From: an uncultured Variovorax sp.
GTDB taxonomy: Bacteria > Pseudomonadota > Gammaproteobacteria > Burkholderiales > Burkholderiaceae_C
NCBI GenBank assembly: GCA_913776885.1
Contig: CAJYQC010000139.1
Coordinates: 1-34,046 of the forward strand
Direction: 5' to 3'
Length of the DNA: 34,046 nt
Below the pieces are notes generated by a model, which made no database searches, was not told the DNA's origin, and worked only from the letters and a program-made list of their open reading frames with translations. This document shows, one piece after another, positions 1-7,729 of this stretch; position 1 is the first letter of the stretch, and each line of letters starts with the position of its first letter. The translations under genes and the position numbers were made by a program.

Positions 1-1028
1 GCGGAAACGACGGCGTGTTCCCACAGCACGGGCACCTTGTGGGCGCGCAGCTTGCGCAGGTAACGCCAGCCGTCGAGCAGCAGGTCGGGGGCGGTGCGCG
101 CCGCGCTCAGCAAGTGGCGCCATTGCTGCGGCGAAGGGCGCGGCGCCGATTCCAGCACGGCGACGACTTCGGCGCCGCCGGCGACAAGCTCGGCGGCGAA
201 CTGCAGGTTCAGCGGCCCGTTGCCGGCGATCACCACGCGGCGCCCGGGTGCGACGCGGTAGGCGCGCGCGAGCGTCTGGCCGGCGCCGGTGGTCATCACG
301 CCGGGGAGGGTCCAGCCGGGGAAGGGCACCGGCCGCTCGTATGCGCCGGGTGCGATGACGAGCTGCCGGCAGCCGATCACGCAGGCTCGCCCGTCGATGA
401 GCGCGGCGACTTCATGTGCGGAGAAGGCCGCCCAGACCTGTGCGCCCTGGGCGATGGCGACGCCGGCGGCGCGGACTTCGCTTTCCAGCGCGAGGCCCTG
501 CGCGAACTGGCGGTCCGCTGGGGAGGTCGCCGCGTGCGAGGGCGCAAGCGGCTTGTAGAACTGCCCGCCGGACTGCGGGCGCTCGTCGAGCACCAGCACG
601 TCGGCACCAGCGAGACGCGCGGCGAGCGCGGCCGAAAGTCCGGCCGGGCCCGCACCGACGACGAGCACGTCGACCTGCCTGCGCTCGGGTCCGGCGCCGG
701 CCTGGGGGGTGAGCGGCTGCAGCGGGTCGTCGGGCGTGCCGGCGGGCTGGGTCGATCGCACCTGCTGGCCGTCGGCCACTTTCGTGAGGCAGGCGCGCTG
801 GCTGGCCTGGCCATCTACCGTGACGAGGCAGTCGAAGCACGCGCCCATGCCGCAATAGAGGCCGCGCCGCTCGCCGCTGCGGGTGTGGCGCATCGCCTTG
901 ATGCCGCCGGCCGCCAGGGCGGCGGCGATGGTCTCGCCCTCCAGGCCCTCGACGGGCCGGCCGTCGTACCAGAAGCGCACGGGGCGCCCGGCCGGGGTGA
1001 TGGAAGGGTGGGTCAGTCTGGCGCTCAT
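1..1028 (-). CDS. Fused 2Fe-2S / FAD-dependent oxidoreductase (partial, C-terminus off window)
   Basis: About 342 residues are visible; the gene runs off the left edge, so its C-terminus is missing. The N-terminal ~95 residues look like a BFD/sarcosine-oxidase-alpha type 2Fe-2S domain, with cysteines C59, C64, C67 and C80 (C-x4-C-x2-C-x12-C). A dinucleotide-binding segment follows (GAGPAG at about 125-130), and later a second nucleotide-binding stretch with GNGPLN. This matches the HcnA/HcnB, OoxA and D-hydroxyproline dehydrogenase (LhpE/F) type of amino-acid dehydrogenase subunit, in which the two parts are often separate proteins but are fused here. Such enzymes normally pair with a DAAO-like catalytic subunit, which may lie beyond the left edge. 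The ATG at 1028 has only a weak Shine-Dalgarno. The gene diverges from the DapA-like operon, and the 109-bp gap holds the GTATAC repeats. The substrate is unknown. Confidence 0.85.
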   Translation of the reverse strand, partial: MSARLTHPSITPAGRPVRFWYDGRPVEGLEGETIAAALAAGGIKAMRHTRSGERRGLYCGMGACFDCLVTVDGQASQRACLTKVADGQQVRSTQPAGTPDDPLQPLTPQAGAGPERRQVDVLVVGAGPAGLSAALAARLAGADVLVLDERPQSGGQFYKPLAPSHAATSPADRQFAQGLALESEVRAAGVAIAQGAQVWAAFSAHEVAALIDGRACVIGCRQLVIAPGAYERPVPFPGWTLPGVMTTGAGQTLARAYRVAPGRRVVIAGNGPLNLQFAAELVAGGAEVVAVLESAPRPSPQQWRHLLSAARTAPDLLLDGWRYLRKLRAHKVPVLWEHAVVS

Positions 1029-1074
1029 GGGCAAGTGCGAAGGAAGAACGTCAACTTACGATTGACGCGCCTAA

Positions 1075-1107
1075 TTGTATACGTATACTCAACGTATACA
1101 TATACCG
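1075..1107. promoter_or_regulatory. GTATAC repeat cluster, probable GntR/FCD operator
   Basis: In the divergent gap between the oxidoreductase and the DapA-like gene, GTATAC occurs at 1077-1082, 1083-1088 and 1094-1099, followed by ATATAC at 1100-1105. The first two copies form a perfect 12-bp palindrome, and a near copy starts 17 bp later. FadR/NanR-type regulators bind short GTATAC- or GGTATA-like repeats. The operon ends with an FCD-domain GntR gene, so that protein is the likely binder. The position suits control of both divergent units. Binding is inferred. Confidence 0.7.
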
Positions 1108-1137
1108 AACTGCCCGAATTTTCCCGAGGACTGCCCC

Positions 1138-2034
1138 ATGACAGCGTTCCGCGGCACCTATACGGTGCTCATCACCCCCATGACCGCCGACGGCAAGCAC
1201 GTGGACGTGCCTGCGCTGAAAAAGCTGGTCGATTGGCAAATCAAGGAAGGCATCCACGGGCTGATCCCCCTGGGAAGCACCGGTGAGTTCCTCTCGCTGA
1301 CGCCCGACGAGCGCCAGCTGGTGATCGAAACCTGCGTGAGCACCGCTGCAAAACGCGTGCCGGTGCTGATCGGCACCGGCGCGGAGTGGACCGACGAGTG
1401 CGTGCGGCTGAGCCGCGAGGCCGAGGACATGGGCGCCGACGGCGTCATGATCATTCCGCCCTTCTACAGCACGCCCACCGACGACGAGCTGTTCGAGCAC
1501 TACCGCAAGGTGGGCGAGGCGATCGGCATTCCGATCATGGTCTACAACAACCCGGCCACCGCCAATGTCGACCTCAAGCCCGAGCTGGTGGCGCGCCTCT
1601 CGCGCATCGACAACTGCAAGTACATCAAGGAGTCGACGCTCGAGGTCACCCGCGTGCGCGACATCATCGAGCTGTGCGGCGACCGCATGACCGTGTTCGC
1701 GGGCATCCTGGGCTACGAGTCGTTCTGGCTCGGCGCGCAGGGCTGGGTGGCCGTGTGCTCCAACCTCATCCCGAAGATGTCGGCGCGCCTGTTCGAGCTG
1801 GTGGCCGACGAGCGCGACATGCCCGCCGCGCTCGAGCTCTACAAGAAGATGCTGCCGATCGTGCGCTGGGTCGGCGGCCACCGCTACGTGGCCGCCTCGA
1901 AGGACGGCCTGTCGATGATGGGCCTGCCCGTCGGCAAGCCCCGCGCCCCGCGCCTGCCGCTGCCCGACGCCGATGCGGCCGACCTGCGCCGCGAGCTCGC
2001 GCGCCTCGAACTGCTGGACTCGATCCGCGCCTGA
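1138..2034 (+). CDS. Dihydrodipicolinate synthase/N-acetylneuraminate lyase family protein (DapA-like)
   Basis: This 298-residue protein is a class I (Schiff-base) aldolase/lyase of the DapA/NanA family. The substrate carboxylate loop GSTGE is at 46-50, the conserved tyrosine is in VYNNP (Y136), and the imine-forming lysine is in YIKES (K164). The chosen ATG at 1138 has GAGGA seven bases upstream; an upstream in-frame ATG at 1075 would lie inside the operator. The gene sits among transport and amine-oxidation genes, not lysine biosynthesis genes, so true DapA activity is unlikely. A deaminase or lyase acting on an imino acid, as in hydroxyproline breakdown, or a keto-acid lyase is more plausible. 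Known pyrroline-4-hydroxy-2-carboxylate deaminases can have a different loop from GSTGE, so the substrate stays open. It is the first gene of a plus-strand operon. Confidence 0.9.
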   Translation: MTAFRGTYTVLITPMTADGKHVDVPALKKLVDWQIKEGIHGLIPLGSTGEFLSLTPDERQLVIETCVSTAAKRVPVLIGTGAEWTDECVRLSREAEDMGADGVMIIPPFYSTPTDDELFEHYRKVGEAIGIPIMVYNNPATANVDLKPELVARLSRIDNCKYIKESTLEVTRVRDIIELCGDRMTVFAGILGYESFWLGAQGWVAVCSNLIPKMSARLFELVADERDMPAALELYKKMLPIVRWVGGHRYVAASKDGLSMMGLPVGKPRAPRLPLPDADAADLRRELARLELLDSIRA

Positions 2035-2110
2035 GGCAGCCGGCAACCCGTTTCCATCTCTCCCTGACTTCCCACCTCGTCGCTTCGATCCCTTCCTCAA
2101 GGACCACACC

Positions 2111-2944
2111 ATGAAACTGCTTCCCGCTCTCGCGTCGGCAACGGCACTCCTCATCTCCTTCGCTGGCGCCGCGAACGCGCAGCAGGCCTGCAAGTCGCCG
2201 GTGCCCGATTCGGCGCTCGTCAAGAAGGGCACGCTGACCATGTCGGTCAATCCGACGCTGCCGCCGATGCAGTTCGTCGACCAGACCGGCGCGCTCAAGG
2301 GCATGCGCGTGGAGCTGGGCGAGCAGATCGCCAAGCGCCTGTGCCTCACGCCCGAATACGTGCGCATCGAGTTCTCGGCCATGATCCCCGGCCTGCAGGC
2401 CGGCCGCTGGGACGTGATCAACACCGGCATCTTCTTCACCGACGAGCGCGCCAAGCTCATGCAGATGCTGGTCTATGAAGACCAGGCCATCAGCATCAGC
2501 GCTGCCAAGGGCAACCCGCTGAAGATCGCCAAGCCCGAAGACCTGTCGGGCAAGAGCATCGGCGTGGAGCTCGGCGGCTTCGAGGAGCGCAAGGCGCGCG
2601 AGCTGGACAAGCAGCTCACCGACAAGGGCATGAAGGGCATGACCATCCGCACCTTCGAGAACTTCGCGATGGCCTTCCAGGCGCTGCGCGCGGGGCAGGT
2701 GGAGGTGGCGCTGTCCATCGACTCGACCGGCGCCGAATACCAGAAGCGCGGCGACTTCGAGCGCGTGCTCAACGGCCTGTTCCCCACGCCGGTCGCGCTG
2801 GCCGCGCGCAACAAGGAGCTGGCGGCCGCGATGGCCAAGGTCATGAACGACATGAAGGCCGACGGCAGCTTCCAGAAGCTGTTCGACCAGTACGGCGTCA
2901 AGGCCGCCGACGGCGCCGTGACGGTCAAGGGCCCGGCGAGCTGA
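2111..2944 (+). CDS. Polar amino-acid ABC transporter, periplasmic substrate-binding protein
   Basis: This 277-residue protein has a clear Sec signal peptide (MKLL start, hydrophobic core, probable cleavage after NAQ near residue 23). The mature part is an SBP_bac_3 family domain with a typical start (LVKKGTLTMSVNPTLPPMQF) and later segments such as DVINTGIFFTDERA. Family members bind polar amino acids, opines or related small amines in the periplasm and hand them to a GlnP/HisM-type permease. AAGGA lies seven bases before the ATG at 2111. The gene is 76 bp behind the DapA-like gene and 55 bp ahead of its permease, so all three are probably co-transcribed. The ligand cannot be read from sequence. 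The pathway suggests an amino acid, cyclic imino acid or N-carbamoyl compound. Confidence 0.9.
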   Translation: MKLLPALASATALLISFAGAANAQQACKSPVPDSALVKKGTLTMSVNPTLPPMQFVDQTGALKGMRVELGEQIAKRLCLTPEYVRIEFSAMIPGLQAGRWDVINTGIFFTDERAKLMQMLVYEDQAISISAAKGNPLKIAKPEDLSGKSIGVELGGFEERKARELDKQLTDKGMKGMTIRTFENFAMAFQALRAGQVEVALSIDSTGAEYQKRGDFERVLNGLFPTPVALAARNKELAAAMAKVMNDMKADGSFQKLFDQYGVKAADGAVTVKGPAS

Positions 2945-2999
2945 GCGCGCGCCGCCGCCATCCGCATCGCCATCGAGCAAGCAAGCCAAGGAAACTTCC

Positions 3000-3722
3000 A
3001 TGGGACAAGGCTGGAGCTGGTCGGGCTTCTTCGACTACCTGTTCAATCCGTACATCCTCAGCGGCGCGGTGACCACGCTGTGGCTCACGCTCGCGGCGAT
3101 CGCGGGCGGGCTGGTGGTGGGCTGCGCGCTGGCCCTGGCACGGCTGTCCAGCCACCGGTGGCTGTCGGCGCCGGCGCACTTCTACATCTGGGTGTTCCGC
3201 GGCACGCCGCTCCTGGTGCAGCTCATCATCATCTTCACCGGGCTGCCGCAGCTGGGGCTGAAGCTCTCGGTGATCGAGTCGGCGCTGCTGGGCCTCATCC
3301 TCAACGAGGCGGCCTACCTCGCCGAGATCGTGCGCGGCGGCATCCAGTCGATTCCCGCGGGGCAGACCAACGCCGCGCGCGCCGTGGGCTTCAGCAGCGC
3401 GCAGACGATGCGCTACATCGTGCTGCCGCAGGCCATGCGCCTGATCGTGCCGACGCTGGGCAACAGCATCAACGGCCTGCTCAAGACCACCTCGATCACC
3501 TCGGTGATCTCCATGGAGGAGCTGCTGCGCCGCACGCAGGTGCTGATCCAGGAGAAGTTCATGGTGCTGGAGCTGTTCATCGTCGCGGCCATCTACTACC
3601 TGCTCATGACCACCGCCTGGGACTTCATCCAGCGCCGCATCGAGCGCCACTACGGCCGCGCCTACGGCAATGCCTCCGCGGCGCCCGTGGTGCCTGCAGA
3701 ACCCGCGCTCGAGCAACGCTAG
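3000..3722 (+). CDS. Amino-acid ABC transporter permease (HisM/GlnP family)
   Basis: This 240-residue integral membrane protein has several hydrophobic segments. The EAA cytoplasmic loop is near residues 98-130 (NEAAYLAEIVRGG, followed by GQTNAARAVGFS), the site that docks the ABC ATPase. It belongs to the polar amino-acid uptake (HisMQ/GlnP) branch of BPD_transp_1. AAGGA precedes the ATG at 3000. No ATP-binding gene follows: the next gene is the hydantoinase. The transporter must therefore borrow an ATPase from elsewhere, or its own lies beyond the left edge. A single permease gene suggests a homodimeric channel. The tail after the last membrane segment is short and alanine/proline-rich. Confidence 0.92.
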   Translation: MGQGWSWSGFFDYLFNPYILSGAVTTLWLTLAAIAGGLVVGCALALARLSSHRWLSAPAHFYIWVFRGTPLLVQLIIIFTGLPQLGLKLSVIESALLGLILNEAAYLAEIVRGGIQSIPAGQTNAARAVGFSSAQTMRYIVLPQAMRLIVPTLGNSINGLLKTTSITSVISMEELLRRTQVLIQEKFMVLELFIVAAIYYLLMTTAWDFIQRRIERHYGRAYGNASAAPVVPAEPALEQR

Positions 3723-3758
3723 GAAGAACCTGAAAGAAAGCGGAAGGAACGAAAGCCC

Positions 3759-5213
3759 ATGAGCACCTACGACCTGATCCTGCGCAACGCGGACATCGCC
3801 ACCGCCGGCGACCGCTACACCGCCGACATCGGCGTGCGCGACGGGCGCATCTGCGCCATCGCGCAGGGGCTCGAAGCGAGCGCCGCGCGCGAAATCGACG
3901 CACGCGGCCGGCTGGTCACGCCGGGCGGCGTCGACGGCCACTGCCACTTCGACCAGCCCACCAGCGACGGCTCGCGCTTCGCCGACGACTTCCTCTCCGG
4001 CACGCGCTCGGCCGCATGCGGCGGCACCACCACAGTGCTGCCCTTCGCCGCGCAGCAGAAGGGCCGCAGCGTGCAGGAGGCGGTGGACGACTACCACCGC
4101 CGCGCCGAGGGCAAGGCGGTGATCGACTACGCCTTCCACCTCATCGTGGCCGACGCCACGCGCGACGTGACGCAGCGCGAGCTGCCCGCCTTGATCGAGA
4201 AGGGCTACACCTCCTTCAAGATCTACATGACCTACGACGACCTGAAGCTGGACGACCGCCAGATCATCGAGGTGCTCGCCACCGCGCGCCGCCACGGCGC
4301 AATGACGATGATCCACGCCGAGAACAGCGACTGCATCGCCTGGCTCACCGAGCAGCTGCTCGACGCAGGCCTCACCGCGCCGCGCTACCACTCCAGCTCG
4401 CGGCCGATGGCGGTGGAGCGCGAGGCCACGCACCGCGCCATCGCGCTGGCGGAACTGGTCGACACGCCGATCCTGATCGTCCACGTCTCGGGCCGCGAGG
4501 CCGTCGAGCAGATCCACTGGGCGCGCGGGCGCGGGCTGCCGATCCACGCCGAGACCTGCCCGCAGTACCTGTTCCTGAGCGCCGAGGACCTGGGCATCGA
4601 CCCCGACGACCCGATGCACGGCGCGCGCTGCATCTGCAGCCCGCCGCCGCGCGACAAGGCGAACCAGCAGTTCATCTGGAACGGACTGTCGAGCGGGCTC
4701 TTCACCATCTTCTCGTCCGATCACGCGCCCTTCAACATGAGCGGCAGCGACGGCAAGCGCGTGGCCGGCGACGACGCCTCCTTCGACCGCATCCCCAACG
4801 GCATTCCCGGCGTCGAAACCCGCCTGCCGCTGCTCATGAGCGAAGGCGTGCTCAAGGGCCGCATCGACATCCACCGCTTCGTCGAGCTCACCGCCACCAA
4901 CCCGGCGCGGCTGTACGGCCTGTACCCGCGCAAGGGCACCATCGCCGTGGGCAGCGACGCCGACTTCGTGGTGTGGGACATGTTCCCCGAGGGCCACGAG
5001 AAGCTGCTGGCCAACGACATGCTGCACCACGACGCCGACTACACGCCCTACGAGGGCATGCGGCTGCGCGCCTGGCCCGGCATGACCGTCTCGCGCGGGC
5101 GCATCGTGTGGCAGGACGGCGTGTTCCAGGCCGAGCCCGGCTCCGGCCAGTTCCTGCCGTGCCTGCGGCCGCGCGCGCCCAACGACGGCAATCCGCTGGA
5201 CAAATGGCTCTGA
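3759..5213 (+). CDS. Hydantoinase / dihydropyrimidinase family amidohydrolase
   Basis: This 484-residue cyclic amidohydrolase opens hydantoin- or dihydropyrimidine-type rings to N-carbamoyl amino acids. All metal-centre positions are visible: H61 and H63 (GHCHFDQ), a probable carbamylated lysine K154 (SFKIYMTYDD), H186 (MIHAEN), H242 (IVHVSG) and D321 (SSDHAPF). The length is normal for the family. GGAAGGA lies about ten bases before the ATG at 3759. The gene follows the permease by 36 bp. Together with an uptake system and an oxidoreductase, this points to catabolism of a cyclic ureide, imide or related amide. No N-carbamoyl amino acid amidohydrolase is visible in the window. Allantoinase and dihydroorotase are less likely given the FKIYMTY signature. 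Confidence 0.9.
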   Translation: MSTYDLILRNADIATAGDRYTADIGVRDGRICAIAQGLEASAAREIDARGRLVTPGGVDGHCHFDQPTSDGSRFADDFLSGTRSAACGGTTTVLPFAAQQKGRSVQEAVDDYHRRAEGKAVIDYAFHLIVADATRDVTQRELPALIEKGYTSFKIYMTYDDLKLDDRQIIEVLATARRHGAMTMIHAENSDCIAWLTEQLLDAGLTAPRYHSSSRPMAVEREATHRAIALAELVDTPILIVHVSGREAVEQIHWARGRGLPIHAETCPQYLFLSAEDLGIDPDDPMHGARCICSPPPRDKANQQFIWNGLSSGLFTIFSSDHAPFNMSGSDGKRVAGDDASFDRIPNGIPGVETRLPLLMSEGVLKGRIDIHRFVELTATNPARLYGLYPRKGTIAVGSDADFVVWDMFPEGHEKLLANDMLHHDADYTPYEGMRLRAWPGMTVSRGRIVWQDGVFQAEPGSGQFLPCLRPRAPNDGNPLDKWL

Positions 5214-5285
5214 AAGAATGGCGCTGAGGCCGTCTGGCCGCCCCTGCTAAGCTCACCCGCCCTCGAGGCTTTCGCCCGTTCCCGC

Positions 5286-5972
5286 ATGCCCAGCCTTCCC
5301 AGCCCCACGCAGCCCGCCACCATCACGATCGCTCCCCTGGAGGTGCGCTCCGCCAGCCTGGCCGAGCAGGCCTACGACCGGCTGCGCACGCTGATCCTCG
5401 ATCGCCAGATCTCGGCCGGCAGCCCGCTGCAGGAGGCGCGCCTGGCGGAAGACCTGCGCATCTCGCGCACGCCCATGCGCGAAGCGCTGGTGCGGCTGGC
5501 GGGCGAGGGCCTGCTGGTGCGGCGCGACGCGCGCTCCTATGCCGTGCGCGCGCTCGGCACCAAGGAGTACTTCGACTGCATGCGCGCGCGCGAAGTCATC
5601 GAGTGCGAGGCGATCGCACTGGCAGTGGGCAAGATCACCGATGCGGAGATCGACGCTCTGGAGGCCGACATCGCCACGCTGGGCGGCGGCGAGCACAGCG
5701 AGACCGAGCACTGGCACTTCGACGACCGCTTCCACCTGCTGATCGCAACGGCCAGCGGCAATGTCGTGTTCCCGCGGCTGGTGGAGGAGCTTCGCGTCAA
5801 CGCGCGGCTCTTCCGTCTGCACAGCCCGCTGCACAGGCATTCGGAGAACCACGACGAGCACGGAGAGATCGTCCGCGCCCTGCGCGCGCGCGACGCCGAA
5901 CGCGCGCGCGTGGCCATGCGCGACCACCTGCGCAGCCTGCAGGAAGACGTGAAGCGCGCGCTGATCGAATAG
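5286..5972 (+). CDS. GntR family transcriptional regulator, FCD domain
   Basis: This 228-residue protein has an N-terminal winged helix (about 24-90, with the recognition-helix region RISRTPMREALVRLAGEGLL). The C-terminal helical FCD domain carries the expected metal/ligand residues D146, H150, H192 and H214. FCD regulators usually repress catabolic genes and are released by the pathway substrate. The gene is 72 bp behind the hydantoinase on the same strand and is probably the local regulator, acting on the GTATAC repeats at 1075-1107. The Shine-Dalgarno before the ATG at 5286 is weak, and no GTATAC copy lies just upstream of this gene. Confidence 0.92.
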   Translation: MPSLPSPTQPATITIAPLEVRSASLAEQAYDRLRTLILDRQISAGSPLQEARLAEDLRISRTPMREALVRLAGEGLLVRRDARSYAVRALGTKEYFDCMRAREVIECEAIALAVGKITDAEIDALEADIATLGGGEHSETEHWHFDDRFHLLIATASGNVVFPRLVEELRVNARLFRLHSPLHRHSENHDEHGEIVRALRARDAERARVAMRDHLRSLQEDVKRALIE

Positions 5973-6005
5973 CCGGATAGCGGCACGCGCGCGCAGCTTC
6001 TTCGA

Positions 6006-6542
6006 TCAATCGCCCTCGAGCTGTGTCTCCAGCTTCTTCGCGACACCGCCGTAGTGCCGCGCCGAGGCCGCATTCTTCTGCCCGGCATAGTGCGCGCTGA
6101 CCGCGCGCGCCGCGCGCATCGCCGTCTCGAAGCCGTCGTGCCGGTCCTGCCAATCGGTGTCGCGTGTGCCGATGTCGCCTTGCACGAACCTGCCCACCTG
6201 GAAGCCCCCGTCCAGGTCGACGGTACCGATCACCGGAACGCCTTCGCGCAGCTCGCCGTAGAAAGCCGCGCCGGCCGTCGAGCCCGCGCGTGCGCGCAGC
6301 ATGCCGAGCCCCGTGGCCTTGCCGGCGGAGCAGGTGCCTGTCCAGTGGACCGGCGCCGTGCCCAGCGAGGAAGGTGCAACGAAGCGGCAGCCCGTTGCGG
6401 GGTCCTGCGACCACTTCATGCCGCCGTCCTGGCCGATCGCCAGCATCGGCGCCGACGACATGGCCAGGGCCACGAGCACCGCGGCGCGAAGCCTGATACG
6501 TGAAGATGCCTTCCTGCTGGAGGTGGCGCATTCCATTTGCAT
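6006..6542 (-). CDS. Exported MORN-like hypothetical protein
   Basis: This 178-residue protein has an Arg-rich N-region and a hydrophobic stretch (about 17-36), fitting a signal peptide. The mature part begins with a short motif (CRFVAP, then VHWTGTCSAGKATGLGML) that resembles one MORN-type beta-hairpin as found in many secreted proteobacterial proteins. A second such hairpin may be FYGELREGVPVIGTVDLDGGFQVG. The C-terminal third is helical and charged. The true start may be the ATG two codons later; the upstream region has only a GGGAA-like ribosome site. It is convergent with the GntR gene, 33 bp away. Function is unknown. Confidence 0.7.
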   Translation of the reverse strand: MQMECATSSRKASSRIRLRAAVLVALAMSSAPMLAIGQDGGMKWSQDPATGCRFVAPSSLGTAPVHWTGTCSAGKATGLGMLRARAGSTAGAAFYGELREGVPVIGTVDLDGGFQVGRFVQGDIGTRDTDWQDRHDGFETAMRAARAVSAHYAGQKNAASARHYGGVAKKLETQLEGD

Positions 6543-6651
6543 GTGATCGTTCCCGAAGAGGCCGTCGGCCGGACAGCCGGGATTCTCATATGGCTTCGTC
6601 GCGGCAATAGCGCCGGCTCACGCCCACCAGCGCACGACGGCGATCAACCCA

Positions 6652-6699
6652 ACGCCCGGCACGCCCAGTACGCCAAGTACGCCCGGTTCGCCCGGGCGT
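6652..6699. repeat. Four 9-bp tandem repeats ending in a hairpin
   Basis: Four consecutive 9-bp units run from 6652 to 6687: ACGCCCGGC, ACGCCCAGT, ACGCCAAGT and ACGCCCGGT. The last unit opens a perfect 8-bp stem (ACGCCCGG / CCGGGCGT, 6679-6699) with a 5-nt loop. The array lies just past the stop of the minus-strand gene ending at 6703, so the hairpin could act as a 3' end. It lacks a U-tract, so intrinsic termination is doubtful. Confidence 0.6.
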
Positions 6700-6702
6700 T
6701 CG

Positions 6703-7140
6703 TCATTGCTGCAAGCGCAGCGTGGTGGCACGCGCGCCTTCGGAGCAGGGACCGTCCGAGTATTCGGCCTCTCCGGAAGGCGTCACGCACTTGGTCACCT
6801 CCAGGCGCACCGGCTTTGCCACGACGGGTGAAAGTTCAGCGGGCTGCGAACGTTCGATGCGGCGAGCCGCAGGCACGACGGCGGCCATCCGCACCGGGGC
6901 CTCGGCCGCGGCAGGTTCCGGGGCCTGCGTGGACATCCGCAGCGGCGCCTGGACGACAGCCGGCATCACGGCCACCTGGGCTGCGGCTCGGGCGGCACTT
7001 TCCTTCACCAGATCCGTCAGCGTCACGTAGAAGAGGAACATCGCCACCAGCGCGATGCCGATGCACGGTGCCCAATAGCGCCGGGAATCCCCGACCCCGG
7101 ACGCACGGCCGCTGGGCCTGCCGGTCAACGCCGCGGCCAT
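6703..7140 (-). CDS. Single-pass membrane protein with C-terminal DUF4124-like motif
   Basis: This 145-residue protein starts at the ATG at 7140, which has GGAGG about six bases upstream. A cytoplasmic N-terminus of about 22 residues is followed by one membrane segment (WAPCIGIALVAMFLFYVTL), an Ala/Pro-rich stalk, and a C-terminal piece with two cysteines (KCVTPSGEAEYSDGPC) that resembles the short DUF4124 motif of periplasmic proteins. Longer upstream extensions of this frame are rejected because they overlap the better supported gene at 7125-7382. The start overlaps that gene's end by 16 bp, so the two are probably translationally coupled. Function is unknown. Confidence 0.7.
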   Translation of the reverse strand: MAAALTGRPSGRASGVGDSRRYWAPCIGIALVAMFLFYVTLTDLVKESAARAAAQVAVMPAVVQAPLRMSTQAPEPAAAEAPVRMAAVVPAARRIERSQPAELSPVVAKPVRLEVTKCVTPSGEAEYSDGPCSEGARATTLRLQQ

Positions 7141-7382
7141 GCCAGGCCTCCGTTCTGAAGAGCGCCCGCCAGCCGGGCGATGCCGCCGGTGCCGCTCGCC
7201 GCCCGCCCCACCAGCGCGCCGCCGGCAGCGCCGATGGCGACCCGCGCCAGGAACGAGCGGCTGCGCCCGGCCGCCAGCAGCAGCACAACACCCGCCGCAA
7301 GCACCGCGAGATGCTCGCCCGGGTAGTCCGCGCGCTGGGCGTCCACTCTTTTGAACTCGTTGATCGTCGATTCGATGCTCAT
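7125..7382 (-). CDS. Small membrane protein with glycine-zipper segment
   Basis: This 85-residue protein begins MSIESTINEFKRVD. Its ATG at 7382 is preceded by a good AAGGAG at eight bases, which is why the long upstream extension of the frame is not accepted. It has two hydrophobic stretches: about 27-40 (HLAVLAAGVVLLLAA), and a glycine-rich one (VAIGAAGGALVGRAASGTGG) typical of glycine-zipper or YqjD/DUF883-like small inner-membrane proteins. It overlaps the downstream gene by 16 bp and is probably in the same transcript. I cannot assign it to a named family with certainty. Confidence 0.65.
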   Translation of the reverse strand: MSIESTINEFKRVDAQRADYPGEHLAVLAAGVVLLLAAGRSRSFLARVAIGAAGGALVGRAASGTGGIARLAGALQNGGLAWPRR

Positions 7383-7729
7383 GGCTGAAGCTCCTTGTTG
7401 ATCCTTGCTCCAGCCATTGATATCGCGCGGGCCGATGCACCGCTGTAGGCGCGCACCAATGCACCTCTGCAGGCTTGCGCACCGGACTTCGGTCAGGCGG
7501 CACGCACACGCGGCTCCAACGTGCGCCAGACGTCCGATCAGGGTTTTCGTGGAGGCGCCTGGCAAATCCATGCTGGATGCGCGTCACATGGTCGTCATCA
7601 GCTATGAAAACAATAGCATTCAGTTCCGATCCGCGGATCGTTCCTCGTAAACGCTATATCTAGCCCGACTCTTGCTAAGCAAAATCCCCGACGGATTTCA
7701 CGTCACGCAAGATCGAGGACCACACAGCA
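7383..7729. other. 347-bp intergenic region with repeats and a palindrome
   Basis: This region separates divergent genes and shows no convincing reading frame. It holds two imperfect tandem units (about 7434-7457 and 7458-7483, sharing ATGCACC-CT-AGGC--GCGCACC). It also contains the short inverted repeat GCTAT-N7-ATAGC at 7601-7617 and a perfect 14-bp palindrome CGATCCGCGGATCG at 7627-7640, a possible operator. A TATATC-like -10 sequence near 7655-7660 may belong to the promoter of the gene at 7730. The start of the minus-strand pair at 7382 must also be served from here. Confidence 0.55.
7600..7617. repeat. GCTAT-N7-ATAGC short inverted repeat, copy 1
   Basis: AGCTAT, then GAAAACA, then ATAGC. 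The arms are 5 bp with an A-rich 7-nt centre. The same arrangement recurs at 8945-8962 and, with one changed arm base, at 20256-20273. Confidence 0.65.

Noticed and set aside
1051-2460. Minus-strand 469-codon frame opposite the DapA-like and binding-protein genes
   Set aside because: It is antisense to well supported genes with a composition typical of shadows.
7141-7587. Upstream extension of the DUF4124-like gene to 7587
   Set aside because: The added residues are Arg/Gly/Cys-rich and overlap the supported small gene at 7125-7382. The ATG at 7140 has a GGAGG site.
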